Assembly: GCA_023213395.1 (NCBI GenBank)
Contig: CM041465.1
Location: forward strand, 31,131,741-31,195,740
Length of the DNA stretch: 64,000 bases
Reading direction: 5' to 3'
Origin: Cycas panzhihuaensis
Lineage: Eukaryota; Cycadophyta
The position numbers were made by a program, and so were the translations under genes. The stretch's first letter is position 1. The number at the start of each line of letters is the position of its first letter. Of this stretch, positions 47,952 through 56,296 are shown piece after piece. The notes beneath the pieces are model-generated. The model was not told the DNA's origin. It saw only the letters and a program-made list of their open reading frames with translations, and searched no databases.

Positions 47952-50572
47952 ATGGAAGGTTACCAGTCTGATTGGGCCTACTATACCATGGTCTCGGGAA
48001 ATCAAGAGTTTCCCGCGTCTGTTCCGGGATCCACCCATAAGGGTGACGATCCCATCTATTATCCAGGTGACCAGTTTCATCCTTCTAACCTCCATCCTTC
48101 TGCTCATACAGCAGAAGGCTCACCTCTTCACGAGATTCACCATCTGATTGGTAAATCTTATGAGGAGCGCCCTGAGGGATCCCCAACATTTGAGATCCCA
48201 TCGACCTCGTATGGTTACGAGGATACCCCTCCTGCCAACGTGGTTGAAGTGATCAGCTAGTACTTTCGAGCAACTCGCCATCAACCATGCCCCAGGTGGT
48301 TTGAAGAAGCTATGCGCAGTGGAGCGCCTTCTTCATCCGCACCTACGCCTCCTACAACAAATGATCCTTCCACCCGTGTGCACTTATCCCATGCCGTGTC
48401 TACACCGACTCCCAGGACAAGTGTTGCACCGTCTATCCCTAGCCACGGTCCTACTTCTTCAAGAGCCATTCGCGGTATATCTTTTCCCCAACTTGGGGTT
48501 AGCATGCCATTCTTGAGTTAAATGAATGTGCCACCTTCAAACGTGGTACATGCGTTCCTTAGCAGGCCTACCGGTCCTACTAGTGCCACTACTATCAACT
48601 ATGTGGAACTCGCTCCTACATATATTCAAAACCCATCTGGTGGTCCGTCCCTTTACTTGCCCCCAGGTTATGCATCTCAACCTTAGGGGCAGGGTAGGGG
48701 AAACCATCTTCCAGCTTATGGGGTGGACCCGTTACACCCATATGGGGTTGCACCACCCACGGGTGGCCCATATGGGCAGAATCTGGTCCCGCACTCTTCG
48801 TTTCCACCATCCAGCGCAACTCCTGTTGCCATGCCTTTGCAAGGGAACATGCCTCCCTTCCAAGGCATTTATCTGCAACCCCCTTTCCAATAAGGGGTGT
48901 TTCCCTAAGGAGGGATGGGTTTACCACCCCCATCCATTCCTGCCTCTTTATCATTCGTCGATCCTTTGGCCCATGTAAGGACACGTCCCTTTACGGACTA
49001 TAGGTTGATACCATTATCCATTGAGGCGTTAAGGACTAACCTGCCACCTCACCTTCCTGAAGTTCCCAAATTCAACGGAACTTCGCCGCAAGACCTAGCT
49101 GAGCACGTACGTAGTTTCTCTATGGCGTGCATATAATGAGCTTATGATCACATTCTAATGAAGTTATTTCTACAATCCTTATAGGGCGATGCCCTCAAAT
49201 AGTTCTACCGTCTCCCTAACCACTCCATTTCTTCATTCCAGGAATTGGTGGATGAGTTTGTTAATTACTTTGACGTAGCCCGTCTATTCGAGAGTAGAAT
49301 GAAATCGCTCTTTTCACTCAAACAAGGTCACAATGAAATGAATCGTGACTTTGTGCAACAATTTCATGATCTCCTTCACTCTACTAAGGCCACGTTACCT
49401 GAGGAGTTGAAGCGAGATCTCTTCGTTAATGTACTTTGCCCTGAAGTGTATGTGGAAGTCCTCAAAATGGGGGCAACCACGTGCAACTCCATGATCACGA
49501 AGTGCTTAGCACTAGAGGCTATTGAGATCCAAGCCGGACTCAAGAGGCCTCTTAAGCCCTCACAACATCGTGAGGCACCTCCCCCAATGAAGGAAACCAA
49601 ACCTTCGTAACCTGCCAGGTTTACCTCTCATCCTACTGAGAGGACCTTAGACCCCCTTACTTCCACTATACGCTCATTCGAGCACACGATGAAGGAGATT
49701 AAACTCTAATCCTCTTCATCGCCAACGTCCCACAAACCAATTCAACAAGCTTCTCGTGCCGTTCCCCCCAAAGGGGGTAGTACCCAACCTTCTTAAGTAA
49801 GGAGAGCCGAGCCTCCCCTTGAGAAGAGGTGGTGCTCCATCCATGGGGAATGTTTTCATGATGACTCGCATTGTCAAGCGCAACACCCTCGTGATGCCTC
49901 ACCGTATGATTCATCTCCTAGATGGGCATTGAGGCCTAATCTCGATCAACCCATTCATAGGGATCCGTTCCCCAAATATGGGGAGCGTGATCGTAATGTT
50001 CAACCGAGAAACAACCAGAATCAAGATAGATCCGCCAATTCTCACCCTTTGCATGGTAGAGGGAAGGGTGCACGAGGTTCATCTTCCTCTTCATGCTCCC
50101 CTGACCACCGTGCTCCTTCGCCTTTGCGATCCCGTAACAAGGGAAGGAAGGTTGTCCAATTACTTGAGACCACTCCATTGTATGCCTTAACCTAGTCTCA
50201 AGCCGCTAAAGAGGCTACTGGTACCTCTTCATCTACATCTCACCTTGATCCTCTTCTGGAAACCTCTCTTTCGGAACCCCCTACGTTTCCTAAGACTATT
50301 CCTGTATGCCCTAGACATTACGATTTTCGAAGGGCGCTTACCCAACCCACAGGGAAGGGTAAGCCCTTCTCTATCACTTATGAGCTCCACACCGTCACTG
50401 CGGGGATGTCCTTGATGGACATCTTGAGAAGCTGCCCTGAGCAACGTGCTCTTCTTCTTGAAGCTCTTGGCCAACAAGATGCTTCCATCCATGTGGTAGG
50501 TGCTACCTCCCATGGACCACCTATCATCTCATTTGATCCTAGAGATCTCCCATCTCGATGGCGGTGAGAAGC
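47952..50572 (+). pseudogene. Tat-like gag
   Basis: One reading frame runs from ATG 47,952 (MEGYQSDWAYYTM) to about 50,572, with roughly a dozen stops that look like single-base changes. The first third is Pro/Ser/Gly-rich. The capsid-type gag domain lies at about 49,050-49,560 (LPEVPKFNGTSPQDLAEHVR, FSLKQGHNEMNRDFVQQF). A knuckle CSIHGECFHDDSHC is near 49,835, the Tat form in which the second cysteine is a histidine. A Lys/Arg/Ser-rich tail follows. About 870 codons is long for gag and agrees with the large N-terminal regions of Tat/Ogre elements. Gag would package the RNA, so the element may have kept a role in its own packaging. Confidence 0.85.
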
Positions 50573-50980
50573 TTTTGCATTACCCATTCGTCATTACCAT
50601 TGATACTCCTGATTTTATCATAAAGAAGACCATTGTAGACAATGGCTCTTCAGTTAATGCTATGCCTGTGTGTATGCTTAAGGAGCTAGGCATAGTAGCT
50701 CTTGAGTCTATCCCTTAGAAATGCCAAGGGTATGATGGGACTGAGAAGTCCCCTTTAGGGACAGTCTCTCTTTCCCTCACCTTAGGAGGGAAAACTGTTT
50801 CTGTCGAAGTTGTTATACTCGATATCGATGTGGAGTACAACTTCTTGTTGGGCTGACCATGGCTCGACCAAATGGGAGCAATCTGCTCCACGTGTTAGGG
50901 GTAGCTTAAATTTGTCCATGAAGGACAAGTTAAAGTTGTCGCCCGTGAGCCTATGCCATCTCATACCTCTCATCCAGCCT
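50500..50980 (+). pseudogene. Tat-like aspartic protease
   Basis: The frame reads HYPFVITIDTPDFIIKKTIV, then DNGSSVNAMPVCML (active site D-N-G-S-S, usual for this branch). Further on come TVSLSLTLGGKTVSVEVVIL and DVEYNFLLG, then PWLDQMGAICS. The core residues are kept; a few TAG/TGA codons interrupt. It lies in the frame one base off from gag; because such elements normally continue without a break here (DLPSR then DGGEKL), I take this as a small indel near 50,560 and not as a programmed shift. Confidence 0.85.
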
Positions 50981-50995
50981 GCCAGCTATTTTCAA

Positions 50996-51620
50996 TGATG
51001 AAGATAGCGATCTTGAGGAGGTTACCCCTTCCGTGGGACCTTTGTTTCAGGAGACCGACCTTCATCAGTCGAACCCTATGCCATGTCATGAGCCAAACCT
51101 AGTTAGGTTTGCCCCTATTAGTGTAGGTGGTTACGGTTACTTAGCCATCACGGGTGATTCTGAGTCAGATAGTGAGGGTTATGAACCCTCTCCTCGATGT
51201 GTCACCCTGGTCTCACGAGCACCTAGGGGAATATCTCGATTAGATATTCCTACTCCTCTTCATTCCACATTGGCTCCCAAGTCGCTGGTCCTAAACCAGC
51301 CACTTACTTCACCTTCTCGGCCTCCTCGAGCGGTTTCACATTGGCATTCGCGTTGACGAGCCACTCGTAGAGGCACGTCTCCTTCATACCCTATATCCTT
51401 ACGTAGGACTAGAGCCACTCCTATTCAGATGCAACCTTGCCATGCGACCTGTCGTGTGCCAAGTCCGTTGCACTCATCTGGTTCCGACCATAGCGAGTTT
51501 ACTGGTAGGTCTAGCCACACTAGGCCTACCCTTTGTCACCTATCTCTTATTCTGCATGTGACTACTCCTACCCCTATGTGGTCTAGGCACACCTCTTTCT
51601 CTCTTTATGCTCCGAAATGA
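50996..51620 (+). pseudogene. Tat-like pol remnant after protease
   Basis: A frame from about 51,033 (MGPLFQETDLHQSNPMPC) through an acidic stretch (GDSESDSEGYEPSP) to about 51,620. This resembles the linker that joins protease to RT in Tat elements, but it ends before any RT block. It marks the left limit of the missing RT/integrase part. Confidence 0.5.
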
Positions 51621-51965
51621 GCCTAAACTACCATCTTAAATTGTCCCCTTTTCTCCCAACCGCTGGTAGAATGGAAATTTAAGGTGTCTTCTTCATCTCC
51701 TTCTGGTTCCTCTTATGGAACCCATGTTCCCATTTCCTTTGGGACCTTGTCCTCCTATTTGGGCATCCCCCAGCTAGGATGATGCTCTGAAATGAGCCTA
51801 AACTACCATCTTAAATTGTTCCCATTTCTCCGAACCACGGGTAGAATGGAAATTTAAGGTGGCCTTTCCCTTTTCTTTCTGGTTCCTCCCGTGAAACCCG
51901 TGTTCCCTTTTCCTCTCGGGAACTTCTGTCTTCTTATTTGGGTATCCCCCAATTAGGACGACGCT
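51608..51965. repeat. tandem duplication, two units of about 175 bp
   Basis: The units at 51,608-51,783 and 51,784-51,965 share AAATGAGCCTAAACTACCAT and AGAATGGAAATTTAAGGTG in the same order, and end in ATCCCCCA(G/A)(C/T)TAGGA. They lie between the sense remnants and the end of the antisense gene. Confidence 0.85.
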
Positions 51966-52388
51966 TTAGAGTACCGTTACTCCTCTCTCTTGCCTGCTGT
52001 TTCCTTCGCATATTCTGCTATGCTCCTCTGTGGACATGCATATCGCTCTATTTCTAACCTCATACCTCTCCATCACCTCTACTTATGATGGATGGGTGTG
52101 CTGCTGTTAGACATATAGCCATACATGGAAGGAAATACGCGCATCATACAACAAAACATTTACAACATACAAAACAAAGCATACATGCTATCCACAACAC
52201 ATGATATACATAGTATCTCAAATCAAAATGGGGTTCTAATTACCCTGTATATATATATACACCAAAAATCATATGTTACATCATACATATGATTAGTCGG
52301 TGTCCTTGCAGGGGGGGTACAATCATATGAGCCTATATATGACCCCCTGGAGGCCCGTGCTTTTCCCTGTCAAAATCAAATACATATC
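51966..52388. other. spacer 3' of the antisense PMD gene
   Basis: A mixed non-coding stretch with a short TATATATATATA run near 52,248. It would hold the 3' untranslated end of the antisense gene; I see no certain polyadenylation signal. Confidence 0.35.
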
Positions 52389-52996
52389 TCACCACTCTGC
52401 CCGCTCACTCTGGGTACCATCTCCTGGCCTGTGTGATCCCTCTCCTGGGGACCACATCCCTCTGAGGCTCCTCCTAGGCCTCCGCGAGCTCCCTGCCTCG
52501 CTCTCCTCATTGCGTGGCCGTCTCGGGGTCGTAGCTACTGTATGGGTGTACGTCCTGCTCCTGCTCGACCTCGACGCCACTTATTCTATGAGCTGATCGT
52601 ATCTGGCCTGGATACGATCTCTCTCTCCCTCTACTCCCCGGAGTCTCTCCTTTGTCCCTCTAAGGTGCTCCTCTAGTACTGTTATCCAGACCGTGCTCCC
52701 TGTATCTTCGCCTGCTCCTCCATGTGCCTCTAGAGCCTGGACCCATCCACGTAGCGCATCTCGCTCGCTCCTCGCCTCATCTAGCTCCTGCAGCATCTGT
52801 CCCCTGAAAGCGATGTGCTCTCAGGACTCTGTAGCCTAGATGTCTCTTGCCCTCACCAACGGGGTGAATGCCTCCATGTGAGCACCTACCGATCTAGGCG
52901 CATCCTCTGCTTGGATGGGCGGTTGCCCCTCTACATACACCTGAGGGAACATCTCCCTTACCATGGCCTCTACTAGTCGCCTGACCTCTACAGTAC

Positions 52997-53107
52997 CTGC
53001 CAATGCAACATGCCATGTGTCAGTAAATATCACACTGCATGCCATGATAAAATCAAATCAAATATCTACCTAACTGTCAAACGACTAAGGAAATAGTTAG
53101 GGCTCAC
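52997..53107 (-). other. phase-consistent intron in the antisense PMD gene (111 bp)
   Basis: The minus strand shows ATGGCAG|GTGAGCCC and CATTGGCAG|GTACTG. The left block ends with one base of a codon and the right block begins with two, so the frame runs on as AAMAG then TVEVRRLVEAM. Clean GT-AG ends and matching phase support a real spliceosomal intron of the antisense transcript. Confidence 0.7.
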
Positions 53108-53876
53108 CTGCCATGGCCGCTAGCTCCTCTGCTCGCGTGACATCCTCTCCTCCTGGCTCTCTGCCAACTGCGGGTACCTCATCCTCAGGTACCTCCTCTA
53201 CCTGGGCCTCTCTCCTCGCAGGGACCAGCTCAACTCTCATCTCTGTGGATCTCCTCACGATCCGTATCCTGTGGGCCCTAATCACCGGCCCCCTGCTTTC
53301 CTCAGTTGCCCCTGATGGGCCTGCCTCTCCTCCGGCAGTCCCGGATGGTCCCGCTACTCCTCTTGTCGACCCCAATGGACCTGCCTCTCCCACAGGTCAT
53401 GATGGGCCAGCTCCATCTCCTCTGTCGGCATCGTCGTAGTCATCATCATCATCTATGGGCGCTCTTGCTCTGCCTGCCTCATCATCGTTGTCCCACCTCA
53501 CTGTCCTGTATGGATCTGCCATATAGTCTGTTATGGTGAGGAGGTCCAGTGATGTCACCTCCACTGACTGTCGGACGTGGGCCTGGTCCTCCATCCCCCT
53601 CAGTTGAGTCTGCCATTTGTGAACCATCAGAGCCCACTCTGCTATGGGGTGTGGTCCCCCCGCTGGTGCCACTGCCATGAAGTGATCAAAGAACCAACAC
53701 TGCAACAACGTGCTGTAAGAGAGTCCTCCTTTTCCTGCCACTCTGATGGCGTCGAGCTATGCGACGAGGTTCACCGCTATCATAGTCGCCCAGTCCATCC
53801 TCTCACCAGCTTCGTAGTGGCACACTGCATCTATCCATCCTTTGGGTATCTCTTTATAATTCTGTTTCTGGGAAAT

Positions 53877-53967
53877 CTGGAATAGAATACACAACGTAAT
53901 CAGTTTCCTCACTTGAGGAATCCTCGACATCAGCATCGTTTAGAGAGGAACTCCTCTCCGCTCCTAC
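53877..53967 (-). other. candidate intron in the antisense PMD gene (91 bp)
   Basis: The minus strand shows AACAG|GTAGGAGC at the left end and TCTATTCCAG|ATTTCC at the right end, with a pyrimidine-poor but acceptable acceptor. It separates the two halves of the PMD domain. The codon phases of the flanking blocks differ by one base, so the exact boundary or a later indel is open. Confidence 0.5.
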
Positions 53968-54313
53968 CTGTTAGCCCCTATGAAGAAAGTGGATGCCTCT
54001 CTGTGTGTTGCCTCATTGCTAGGCAGCGCTCCCAGTGTCACCAGCCTCCCAGTCGTTGGTACTCCCAAAATCTGCTAGATGTCTCCTAGTGTCACCGCCA
54101 CATCACCTACCTGAGGTAAGTGGAACACGTGCCTCCTCCGATCCCAATGTGACATGATATCGACTAAGAGTCATTGATCTAATGCAAATTGAGGTGTCTT
54201 TAAAGCCTTGTACAAGCCACACCTCCGTAGAATCTCCTTGTCCCCCTGGGACATCATCTCGATGTAACTCAACATCGCCATGCCGACGTTCTCACGGTTA
54301 TCCATCACGATAA

Positions 54314-54792
54314 CTGCCAGCCAACATAAAAAAACTAGTCAAAGTCAGTCCCATACCAGTCATCTATGCTCCTGGTTATCTCTCAGCTCCCTCTGCCTAA
54401 GATTTGGGGCCTTATGGCCCCTCATTCTTTACGATTCTGCGCCCGTCTGGCGCTAAACTTAGCCCTACTGCTAAGTTTAGCTCGGGTCCCATGGCGATTG
54501 TGGGCCCTGCAGCAAAGATCATGGCATCGCGATCTTTGCCGTGGTACGAATGGCAACCCCCCTAAAAGGGGGGGTTTCTACCCTGAAAATCAAAAAAAAT
54601 CTTGTGGTGGACCCCGTGGGGCCCACCGAGACCAGGGCTCCCTAATGCCTAGGTCCCGCCTCTTTCTGGGTCCAATTCGGACTCCGAGAGGCCTCTATTT
54701 TTCCATAAGGGGTGGAAAAATTATGCAAAAAACTACAAAAAGCAATGAAATGAAAACTTTGAAATGGGGAGGGTTTTGTGAGATCCACTCAC
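54314..54792 (-). other. candidate first intron or leader of the antisense gene, with hairpins
   Basis: The minus strand has a consensus donor (ATCCA|GTGAGTGG, 54,793/54,792) and an acceptor GGCTGGCAG|TTATCG at 54,314, just before the ATG at 54,305. Inside lie two perfect inverted repeats: GCTAAACTTAG/CTAAGTTTAGC (54,452-54,481) and GCAAAGATC/GATCTTTGC (54,512-54,539). Confidence 0.5.
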
Positions 54793-54975
54793 TGGATCTG
54801 GCTTGGCCGTCGCCATCTGGTCTCGACGATCCCGCTGGCTCTCGCTGTGCTATGATCCAACAATCTGATCTCCTCCCGCGTGCCTCCGAAGTTGGGCGGC
54901 GCTCAACTGCGTAAGGGAATGGCTCTGGTTTCTCATGAGAGCCGGTGAAAATGAATCCATTTTTCATACGATTTT

Positions 54976-54986
54976 CCTTATATAGG
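54976..54986 (-). promoter_or_regulatory. TATA-like box of the antisense gene
   Basis: The minus strand reads CCTATATAAGG, about 185 bp before the candidate first splice donor and 670 bp before the PMD ATG. Its position fits a promoter within the element driving the antisense gene, though this rests on sequence alone. Confidence 0.5.
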
Positions 54987-55501
54987 CGGGGGCCACGACG
55001 GGCACTTCCTCCGTTTTTGGCCCCGCGACAACCGTTGGGACCATCCTGTTTCCCCAATCGCCTTTGCCTTCTGGCCCTATCACCTGTTGTGCTCTTTTGA
55101 TGCCCTTTTTGTGCTCTCTTGCAAGGGCATTTATGGCGCCCCATTCTTGCACTTTTTCCTAGGGCCCTTCTACCTCGTTTTATGTGCCGCTCTCGTGCAT
55201 GCCTGAGTTTATACTTGTTTGGCTCGTTTCACTGTCCTGGACTCGTTTCCGTAGCCCTTTTCTGCTCCTGGGATACCCAAAGGGAATGCTCCCTCGTCCG
55301 AGGGCATGTTTTGCTTCCCAAAGCAACCTTTGGTACTCCAGGGCATCTTTTCTCCGCCTGCTCTCAGATGGTGATCAGACTGCTTGCTCTCATCCTTGGG
55401 TAGCCTCATTGCTAGGCCCTCCTACCTTTTATGACCACTTTTTGCTTATCTTTTGAGTATCCCTTTTGTTCCATCATTGTTTCTTTACTACCAGAATTTA
55501 G
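54987..55501. other. spacer between antisense promoter and RNase H
   Basis: ORFs on both strands (for example minus-strand 55,144-54,695) have no family motif; that one is Arg/Gly-rich and overlaps the presumed leader and intron of the antisense gene. I see no RT or integrase remains. Confidence 0.4.
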
Positions 55502-55510
55502 TGTTCGCCT

Positions 55511-55933
55511 ATGTCCCTTTACATATTTATCGACAGCGGAAGCCGCAGTAACCCTGGACCTTCTGTCGCTGCTTGGATCCTTCGCAGCCCCTTCAGACAC
55601 GATTTCCTGCACTCTGGTATCTTCCTCCCTAAGGCGACCAATAACGAAGCTGAGTACACGACCGTTATTGAAGCCCTTACCGATGGTCTTCGTTTCCATC
55701 ACGGACCCATCATGTTGCTCTACGATTCTTAGGCTGTGGTGTCCCATCTCACCCAAGTTTACCAGGTGCAATGCCCTCACTTGAGAACCCTTGCTTTGGC
55801 TGCCAAATCTCTCTTGGCCCACTTTTCATCAGTTGACATTCATCACATCCCTAGGGACCTCAATGCTGAGGCAGACAGCCTCGTTCGCCTCATCCTTGAG
55901 CATCACCTCCCTCTTCTTAGCGACCACCTTTGA
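55511..55933 (+). pseudogene. archaeal-type RNase H (RVT_3-like) of the Tat-like element
   Basis: The frame starts MSLYIFIDSGSRSNPGPSVA (55,511) and holds the family pattern. The first Asp is in FIDSGSRSNPG, Glu in ATNNEAEYTTVIEAL, the next Asp in MLLYDS, and the last Asp in HHIPRDLNAEADSLVRL. All four acidic residues are kept. The only stop is a TAG after LLYDS, where related proteins have Gln. Such RNases H cut RNA in RNA/DNA hybrids; Tat elements are known to have gained one in addition to the usual gypsy RNase H. It lies about 360 bp before the polypurine tract. Here it stands without its RT. Confidence 0.88.
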
Positions 55934-56285
55934 GGTTTGCCTCGCTAGCCCGTGCCCAAGCCTCTGGTCACCTTTAGTTTGATGTGCTTGTTTAGTTTGC
56001 TGGGTGCATCTTATCACTTGTTACACTTCAGCAACTAGGGCATCCCCTTCATTGGCTCTTTTCACCTATAGGTCGATGTTTAGATGACGCGTAGGCAGCC
56101 CCTATGTTGTCCTTGTCTCCGTCTCCCTTGTCCATGCATTTCGCCACGACACTCGCCAACACCCTTGGTCCATATGCTGTTCATGATTGTTTATATATAT
56201 ATATATATATGCATGTGCTACTGATGGTGTTTGGTTATCAGTATTTTCCATCACATCACGCTTCCGAGCGGTGAGGCTCTGCTGC

Positions 56286-56296
56286 TAAGGGGGCAG
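56286..56296 (+). promoter_or_regulatory. polypurine tract of the Tat-like element
   Basis: TAAGGGGGCAG lies directly before the 3' LTR. A short (TA)n run near 56,193-56,210 lies upstream. Confidence 0.75.

Larger units (their letters stand above)
52389..54305 (-). pseudogene. antisense plant mobile domain (PMD)-type gene
   Basis: Read on the minus strand, three coding blocks are visible. Block 1 (54,305-53,968) starts MDNRENVGMAMLSYIEMM and contains the PMD signature HVFHLPQVGDVAVTLGDI followed by QILGVPTTGRLV. Block 2 (53,876-53,108) has IPKGWIDAVCHYE, MDWATMIAVNLVA and GLSYSTLLQCWFFDHFMAV, the C-terminal half of the domain, then an acidic stretch and a Gly/Pro/Ser linker. Block 3 (52,996-52,389) is a predicted coiled coil (ELDEARSERDALRGWVQALE, HLRGTKERLRGVEGERDR) and an Arg/Ser-rich tail. 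PMD proteins act in the nucleus in plant silencing, and PMD genes are known to occur inside plant transposons. About seven stops interrupt it, nearly all explained by C-to-T changes. Block 1 and 2 phases do not agree as read, so an indel is likely. Confidence 0.78.

Noticed and set aside
48616-48984. Minus-strand ORF of 122 codons inside the Tat-like gag
   Set aside because: It is the shadow of the Pro/Gly-rich gag frame on the plus strand and has no motif of its own.
50500-50572. Frame change between gag and protease as a programmed frameshift
   Set aside because: Related elements usually run on through this point, and there is no clear slippery run; a small indel during decay is simpler.
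54366-54914. Plus-strand ORF of 182 codons in the Tat-like element
   Set aside because: It overlaps the presumed intron and leader of the antisense gene, has no domain and is broken in style compared with the RNase H frame.
55412-55822. Minus-strand ORF of 136 codons opposite the RNase H
   Set aside because: The plus-strand frame carries all RNase H motifs; the minus frame is its shadow.
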